A stretch of DNA of 64,000 nt from an uncultured Erysipelotrichales bacterium (GTDB lineage Bacteria; Bacillota_I; Bacilli_A; Erysipelotrichales; Coprobacillaceae), in NCBI GenBank assembly GCA_910579135.1, contig CAJTTM010000012.1:1-64000 (forward strand), in the 5' to 3' direction. The first letter of the stretch is position 1. Every line of letters starts with the position of its first letter. A model generated the notes under the pieces. That model saw only the letters and a program-made list of their open reading frames with translations. It searched no databases and had not been told where the DNA came from. Shown one piece after another: positions 59,075-64,000 of this stretch. A program made the translations under genes and the position numbers.

Positions 59075-59259
59075 TACTTGAAGGCGATTATGAGTCTAAT
59101 CAGGCTTATTATTGCCTTCATGAATTTCATAGATTCCCCAGTGAGTATCTATCTTTAAGCACAGAAGAAAAAGCATTTATTGCAGCTTCTATAGATATAA
59201 AAGCCGAGGAAGATAAAAAGCGTGAAAAACAAATGAAAGTAAAAAGTAAAAGAAAGTAG
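58643..59259 (+). CDS. tail assembly chaperone, -1 frameshift product
   Basis: The heptamer A AAA AAC at 59065-59071 sits directly before the TAA stop of the short form. A -1 slip there reads on as LILEGDYESNQAYYCLHEFH... to TAG at 59257-59259, adding about 61 residues. The downstream frame has no start codon or ribosome site of its own and has normal coding sequence. This is the standard geometry of programmed frameshifting in tail chaperones. Confidence 0.8.
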
Positions 59260-59269
59260 GTGAATGTGA

Positions 59270-61639
59270 GTGTCGTCAATTAGAACTGTTATTAATGTGC
59301 AAGATAGAATGACTCCAGCATTCACATCTATGAACCGTGCGTTGAATATTGTTATTGGTTCTTTTGAAGAACTGCAGAAGGACTCTAAGAAAGCAGTTGA
59401 TACATCAAGTATTAGACAAGCAAGAGAGGAACTTTCACGAGCAGAACTTGCTATAAACAATGTAGAAAACGGAATTAGACAAGCTAATTTACAACAGCAA
59501 GGATTTAATACAAAGCTAAAGGAAGGACAACAACAATCTTCTGGATTGATGAGTAAAATTAAAACCTTTGTAGGGGCATATGCAGGGATGAAAGCAGTTA
59601 ATGGCGTTGTTGATTTATCAGATCAAATGTCACAGACAGAGTCAAAATTAAACATGATATTAGATAAACACACAAGTATTAATAATATGCAAAAGATGAT
59701 ATATCAAGCAGCTCAAAACTCAAAATCATCTTATCAAGATACAGCTAATGTTGTTGCAAGGATAGGAAACAATGCAAAGGGTGTATTTAGCAGTAATGCA
59801 GAACTTGTTAAATTTGCAGAAGTGTTAAATAAGAAATACATTATTGCAGGTGCTTCGAGTGAAGAAATGAACAACTCAATCATACAGTTGACACAAGGTT
59901 TAGGATCAGGTGTATTACGTGGTGAAGAGTTGAATAGTGTATTTGAGTCAGCTCCTAACATCATACAATCGATTGCAGACTATCTTGGTGTTCCAATTGG
60001 TAAAATTCGATCAATGGCATCAGAGGGAAAATTAACTGCTGAAACTGTTAAGAATGCTATGCTTGCATCAGTTAATGAAACAGATAAGCAATTTAATGGA
60101 ATGTCTACAACATGGAAACAAAGATGGACTACAATAAAAAATGCAGGGCTAATGGCTTTTAATGGTGTTTTGAAAAAGGTAAACGAAATAGCAAATACAC
60201 CAGCTTTTGAGAGTTTTATGAACAGGGCTATCAATGCAATGAATGTTTTCGGTACTATTGTGTCTAATGGTATAGATGGACTGTTTACAGGGATATCATA
60301 TTTACAAAAGGCATTTGAAACATTATCCCCAGTTATTATGGGAGCTGCTTCTGTTGTTGCAGTTTATTATACTGCTTTAGGTATTATGAAAGGGGTAGAA
60401 ATTGCTAGTGCAACTGTAAAAGGAATATACACTGCTGCTCAAGCTCTTTCTAATATACACTCATGGGCAGGGGTTAAGGCATTGATTGCTTTAAAGGCAG
60501 CTCAAATAGGCTTGAATACTGCTGTTCTTGCAAGCCCAATATTTTGGATTCCTGCTTTGATTATTGGAATTATCGCATTGCTTGCAGGTGTAATTACAAT
60601 CATCAATAAAATATGTGGAACATCAATTTCTGTTATAGGAGTGATTATAGGTGCAGTTTATGCTTTAGGGGCTATTATAGCGAATATTGGAATCTCGGTA
60701 TATAACACAATTGTATTTATTGTAACAGGAATAGCAAATTTCATACTTATTGCAGGAGCTGCTATTGCTGCGGCTTGGGATTTTGTATGGAAATTTATCG
60801 CTAATTTAGCAATAGGTGTTGCTGAATGGGTTGTCAATACATGGAACGAAGCAGTTTATAATGTAACTGCCTTTTTTGCTCAGTTAGGTATAGCAGGTAA
60901 TAAAATGGCGAAAGGTGTTGCTGAAAGTGCAGGAACAGCTGCAAGTAATATTGCTAATTTTTTCATAAAAGGAGCAAATAAAGCGATTGAGGGCATAAAC
61001 TGGATTATAGATGCGCTTAATAAAATACCTGGCGTGGATATTTCAAAAGCAACAAAATTTAGTGAAATAAATTGGAAGCCTGATACAAGTGGATTTGATA
61101 AAAACATAAAGGACTTTCAAAACATGATAGACAAAGGACCAACAAAAGTTAAATTTGATAGATTTGAATATGACGGTTTTAAAATGCCTGATTTATTAAA
61201 TCCTGATGATGCTTCACTTGAGTATATGGATATAGGGGATGCCTATAACAACGGATATAAGCAAGGTGAACAATGGCAAAACGGCATAGGAGATTGGTTT
61301 AGCAATCTATTTGGTGATGATCAAAAGAAAACTGATAAAGAAAAGAATTTCGCAGGTGTTAACAACAACACTAAAAAAGCAGCCGACAACGGCAAGAAAA
61401 CTGCTGGTAATACTGCAAAGATGGCAAAAACGATGGATGCCTCAAATGAAGATTTAAAATACTTAAGAGATATTGCAGAACGTGAAACGATAAACCGTTT
61501 TACAACAGCTGAAATTAAAGTTGATATGACAAATAACAACAATATAAGCTCTGATGTAGATATCGATGGTATGGTTAATCAATTAACAGTCAAGTTAGAA
61601 GAAGAACTTCTTTCTACTGCAGAGGGCGTTCATAAATAG
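59270..61639 (+). CDS. tape measure protein
   Basis: Sets tail length and is ejected with DNA. 789 residues. The tape-measure N-terminal domain (AQNSKSSYQDTANVVARIGN, TQGLGSGVLRGEELNSVFE) precedes a long hydrophobic helical region (~360-520) and a Lys-rich end. GTG start after AGTAGGTGA. Length predicts a short tail of about 115 nm if 1.5 A per residue holds. Confidence 0.9.
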   Translation: MSSIRTVINVQDRMTPAFTSMNRALNIVIGSFEELQKDSKKAVDTSSIRQAREELSRAELAINNVENGIRQANLQQQGFNTKLKEGQQQSSGLMSKIKTFVGAYAGMKAVNGVVDLSDQMSQTESKLNMILDKHTSINNMQKMIYQAAQNSKSSYQDTANVVARIGNNAKGVFSSNAELVKFAEVLNKKYIIAGASSEEMNNSIIQLTQGLGSGVLRGEELNSVFESAPNIIQSIADYLGVPIGKIRSMASEGKLTAETVKNAMLASVNETDKQFNGMSTTWKQRWTTIKNAGLMAFNGVLKKVNEIANTPAFESFMNRAINAMNVFGTIVSNGIDGLFTGISYLQKAFETLSPVIMGAASVVAVYYTALGIMKGVEIASATVKGIYTAAQALSNIHSWAGVKALIALKAAQIGLNTAVLASPIFWIPALIIGIIALLAGVITIINKICGTSISVIGVIIGAVYALGAIIANIGISVYNTIVFIVTGIANFILIAGAAIAAAWDFVWKFIANLAIGVAEWVVNTWNEAVYNVTAFFAQLGIAGNKMAKGVAESAGTAASNIANFFIKGANKAIEGINWIIDALNKIPGVDISKATKFSEINWKPDTSGFDKNIKDFQNMIDKGPTKVKFDRFEYDGFKMPDLLNPDDASLEYMDIGDAYNNGYKQGEQWQNGIGDWFSNLFGDDQKKTDKEKNFAGVNNNTKKAADNGKKTAGNTAKMAKTMDASNEDLKYLRDIAERETINRFTTAEIKVDMTNNNNISSDVDIDGMVNQLTVKLEEELLSTAEGVHK

Positions 61640-61658
61640 GAAAAATAGGAGGGATAGC

Positions 61659-62384
61659 ATGGCAAAAGGTTATAGTATATTTTTAAATGATGTTCAGTAT
61701 CCTATTGTACCTGAATCGATAGAAACAACGATTAACAATCAAAATGAAACAATTAACCTCATTAATGATGATGAGGTTAATGTTTTAAGAAAAGCTGGAC
61801 TAACAGAAATAACGTTTGAATTAATTCTTCCTCAAGTACGTTATCCATTTGCTCAATATCCTAAAGGATTTCAAAGGGCATCATTTTATCTTGATAAACT
61901 AGAAAAATTAAAAACATCAAAAAAGCCTTTTATTTATATACTTACACGTTCTACACCTTCTGGCAAACTTCTTTTTGATACAAACATGAAGGTATCGCTT
62001 GAGGACTACACAATCAAGGAAGATGCGTCAAATGGGTTTGATATTGTTGTTGAAATTAATTTAAAACAATACAAAAGCTATTCTACAAAAGTCTTGTCTT
62101 TAAAAAAGAAAAAAGGCACTGGAAAGAATACTGCAAAAAAGAAAAATACAAGATCTAAGACTACATCAAAGAAAAAAAACAAGAAAGTAACGAGAGGGTG
62201 TACAGTAATAGTGAATGGTCGATTGCATAGAGATTGTTACGGTAAAGGACCAGGTCAAAAGCGTACAAATTATAAAGGAAAAGTTAATTTTATAAAGAAA
62301 GGGAGAAAATACCCATATCATGTTACAACTCCTAGTGGCGGTTGGCTTGGGTGGGTTACTGAAGGCTCTGTAAAGGTGGTTTAA
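61659..62384 (+). CDS. XkdP-like baseplate/LysM-like protein
   Basis: A 241-residue protein. N-terminal ~150 residues match XkdP-type tail protein (MAKGYSIFLNDVQYPIVPE). A basic linker rich in Lys follows, then a C-terminal SH3-like domain (YPYHVTTPSGGWLGWVTEG) that could bind cell wall in place of the usual LysM. GGAGGG precedes the ATG. Confidence 0.78.
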   Translation: MAKGYSIFLNDVQYPIVPESIETTINNQNETINLINDDEVNVLRKAGLTEITFELILPQVRYPFAQYPKGFQRASFYLDKLEKLKTSKKPFIYILTRSTPSGKLLFDTNMKVSLEDYTIKEDASNGFDIVVEINLKQYKSYSTKVLSLKKKKGTGKNTAKKKNTRSKTTSKKKNKKVTRGCTVIVNGRLHRDCYGKGPGQKRTNYKGKVNFIKKGRKYPYHVTTPSGGWLGWVTEGSVKVV

Positions 62385-62386
62385 AA

Positions 62387-63349
62387 ATGGAATGTTTATT
62401 ATATATACAGTGGTCAAAGAAAATATATATACCTGTTACAAAAGATAGTATAACATGGTCCATTGAGCGTAAGGGTTCTCCTGGGAAACTTGAGTTCACT
62501 GTTATAAAAGATAAAAATCTATATTTTGAAGAAGGGGCACAAGTAAGTTTTAGAGTAAATAATACTAATGTGTTTTTTGGTTTTGTTTTTAAAAAAACTT
62601 ATGATAAAGATAAAAATATCAAAGTTACAGCATATGATCAATTACGTTATTTTAAAAATAAAGATACATATGTTTATAAAAACAAGACTGCGACAGAACT
62701 AGTTAAAATAATTTCATCTGATTTTAGATTGAATGTAGGGAAGTTAGAAAAAACAGGTTTTAAAATCAAATCAAAAGTAGAAGATAATCAAACATTGTTT
62801 GACATTGTACAGAATGCACTTGATGATACTATTACAAATACAGGTAGGATGTATGTTCTATATGATGATTTTGGGAAACTAAGATTATCAAATATAGCGA
62901 GTCTTAAAGTACCCATTATTGTTGATTCTGAAACAGCTGAATCATTTGATTATTCAAGCTCAATTGACGGTGAGACATACAACAAAATTAAACTTGTTAG
63001 AGAAAATGAAAAGACAAAAAAAAGAGATGTCTATATTGCACAAAGTGGAGCAAACATGAACAAATGGGGTGTTTTGCAGTATTATGATACAGTTGATAAT
63101 AATGTGAATGCAAAGGCAAAAGTCAATGCATTATTAAAGCTTTATAATCAAAAAACACGCTCTCTTAGTGTTAGTGGAGTTATAGGTGATTTAAGAGTAA
63201 GAGCAGGTTCTATGATTGTTGTAAGTATGAATTTTGATGATATTAGTTTAAAAAATTATATGCTTGTTGAAAAAGCAACACATAAATTTGAAAATAATCA
63301 TCATAGTATGGATTTAGTCTTGAAAGGAAACGGAATATTTGATGGCTAA
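62387..63349 (+). CDS. XkdQ-like baseplate protein (gpD-like)
   Basis: A 320-residue protein resembling phage late control protein D/XkdQ, the tail hub that carries the spike: GSPGKLEFTVIKD, VSFRVNNTNVFFGFV, and the hub-type strand repeats. It begins two bases after xkdP-like. Overlaps the next gene by 8 bases. Confidence 0.85.
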   Translation: MECLLYIQWSKKIYIPVTKDSITWSIERKGSPGKLEFTVIKDKNLYFEEGAQVSFRVNNTNVFFGFVFKKTYDKDKNIKVTAYDQLRYFKNKDTYVYKNKTATELVKIISSDFRLNVGKLEKTGFKIKSKVEDNQTLFDIVQNALDDTITNTGRMYVLYDDFGKLRLSNIASLKVPIIVDSETAESFDYSSSIDGETYNKIKLVRENEKTKKRDVYIAQSGANMNKWGVLQYYDTVDNNVNAKAKVNALLKLYNQKTRSLSVSGVIGDLRVRAGSMIVVSMNFDDISLKNYMLVEKATHKFENNHHSMDLVLKGNGIFDG

Positions 63350-63635
63350 TCTAACAGGAATAATGAAAAAAGCTGCTGTTGAAGCAGTAAGAGCGAGCAA
63401 TCCAGTTGAGTTTATGTTTGGTACTGTTGTAAAAGAAGAACCACTTACAATTAACATTGAACAAAAAATGGAATTAACAGAGGAGTTTCTTATTCTTACG
63501 AGTTCTGTAAGTTTGTATGAGACAAAAATTAATAATCAGAAATCAATCGTTGATAATTCATTAAAAAAAGATGATCAGGTTCTTCTTGCGAGAGTTCAAG
63601 GAGGACAAAAATTTATTGTTCTTGATAGGATGTGA
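63342..63635 (+). CDS. XkdR-like DUF2577 baseplate protein
   Basis: A 97-residue protein (MANLTGIMKKAAVEAVRASN; PLTINIEQKMELTEEFLIL) of the DUF2577/XkdR group that forms part of the baseplate. The ATG at 63342 overlaps the XkdQ-like stop. Ends in TGA. Confidence 0.82.
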   Translation: MANLTGIMKKAAVEAVRASNPVEFMFGTVVKEEPLTINIEQKMELTEEFLILTSSVSLYETKINNQKSIVDNSLKKDDQVLLARVQGGQKFIVLDRM

Positions 63636-63640
63636 TATTA

Positions 63641-64000
63641 GTGACGCCAGAAAATGAAGATAGTATTTTACAAGAGGAAATAGAAATTGAAGAAATTCCT
63701 AATTCAACTTATTTTCTTGATAAAGATAGAAAACAAATTGTAGGAACAATTGATGATTTAGAAGCAATTAAACAAGCTGTTTTTCTTATATTGAATATAG
63801 AAAGGATGGATTACGAAATCTATTCTGATGACTATGGTATTGAACTCGATGAACTTATTGGAGAACCTATGCAATATGTGTTATCTGAGTTAAAAAGACG
63901 TATAAAAGAATGTTTGCTATATGATGATAGAATAAGCAGTGTAGATGATTTTAAATTTGAGGTAGCAGGAGCAAGTGTTCATGCTACCTTTTCTGTATAT
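63641..64000 (+). CDS. XkdS-like DUF2634 baseplate protein, partial
   Basis: 120 codons are visible before the window ends; the frame is open. YFLDKDRKQIVGTIDDLEAI, YEIYSDDYGIELDELIG and DDRISSVDDF match DUF2634/XkdS and gp25-like wedge proteins. The GTG at 63641 is chosen because its ribosome site spacing is better than that of the GTG at 63632. Confidence 0.85.
   Translation, partial: MTPENEDSILQEEIEIEEIPNSTYFLDKDRKQIVGTIDDLEAIKQAVFLILNIERMDYEIYSDDYGIELDELIGEPMQYVLSELKRRIKECLLYDDRISSVDDFKFEVAGASVHATFSVY

Larger units (their letters stand above)
29133..64000. mobile_element. integrated myophage, left end to window edge
   Basis: Continuous phage gene order from the cotJC junction to the right edge: serine recombinase, minus-strand lysogeny genes, CI/Cro switch, replication genes, late regulator, terminase, head, contractile tail and baseplate. 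Lysis genes and the second att site are not in view. Head genes are SPP1-like and tail genes PBSX/Xkd-like. TGA stops are common here but absent in the flanking host genes. Confidence 0.95.

Overview
The window is a low-GC Bacillota chromosome that turns into an integrated tailed phage at about position 29,133. Three host signals suggest a spore-forming member of the Erysipelotrichia/Coprobacillaceae type (inference): very AT-rich coding DNA, Bacillus-like gene order (spoVB-like, comN-like, recJ, apt, relA, hisS, aspS; then murC-like, ytxG/ytxH-like, ccpA-like), and a cotJ spore-coat operon. None of the 27 intact host genes ends in TGA, while the phage uses TGA freely.

Host part, 1-29,132. 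A Na/phosphate symporter with PhoU tail and a small membrane protein come first. They are followed by an R2K-type ATP-grasp protein and a lone SIR2-like protein that may be a defence NADase. A T-box riboswitch then controls an amino-acid ABC importer (binding lipoprotein, permease, ATPase) plus a PLP aminotransferase; its specifier reads CGC (Arg) in the usual register. A spoVB-like flippase on the minus strand separates this from comN-like, recJ, apt, relA and an aspartate-type aminotransferase. A second T-box with the overlapping specifier GACAC (GAC Asp, CAC His) precedes hisS-aspS, followed by an M24 peptidase. After a decayed secreted-protein gene come murC, ytxG/ytxH-like envelope genes, a CcpA-like regulator, a ClC antiporter, a divergent DprA, a rhomboid protease and an unknown membrane protein.

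Junction. The cotJ operon starts with one ORF that looks like a CotJA-CotJB fusion. It continues into cotJC, which stops after 66 cotJC-like codons exactly where a large serine recombinase gene begins. The phage has therefore split a sporulation gene, as the skin element splits sigK and SP-beta splits spsM. Regulated excision in the mother cell is the natural hypothesis.

Phage, 29,133 to the right edge (continues beyond it). The left arm, on the minus strand, holds the recombinase, a four-gene operon (38-aa peptide, 54-aa membrane peptide, ribbon-helix-helix protein, MazF/PemK-like protein) under a consensus promoter with a perfect palindromic operator, an orphan HsdR-N-like nuclease, an ImmA-like peptidase and a CI-like repressor. 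At least three candidate plus-strand small RNAs lie opposite this operon. One carries three hairpins with the identical loop TTGGTAG.

Rightward early genes follow: a Cro-like protein, small unknowns, an AAA ATPase, Gp157, an SSB-like protein, an ERCC4 nuclease, a replisome organizer with internal iterons, a DnaB-like helicase, an HNH homing endonuclease, a PAPS-reductase-like protein, many micro-genes and an ArpU-like late regulator. Between this regulator and the terminase lies an accessory pocket (45.2-47.4 kb) with a promoter-driven putative PD-(D/E)XK effector, a remnant of a second defence-like gene, a broken small gene and an atypical tRNA-Arg(CCT)-like gene. The late operon encodes terminase, an SPP1-like portal, a MuF/gp7 head protein fused to a zincin-like domain with a candidate immunity gene, scaffold, capsid, connectors, a contractile tail (sheath, tube, frameshifted chaperone pair, tape measure) and XkdP-S-like baseplate genes. 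The phage is thus a PBSX-tailed myophage.
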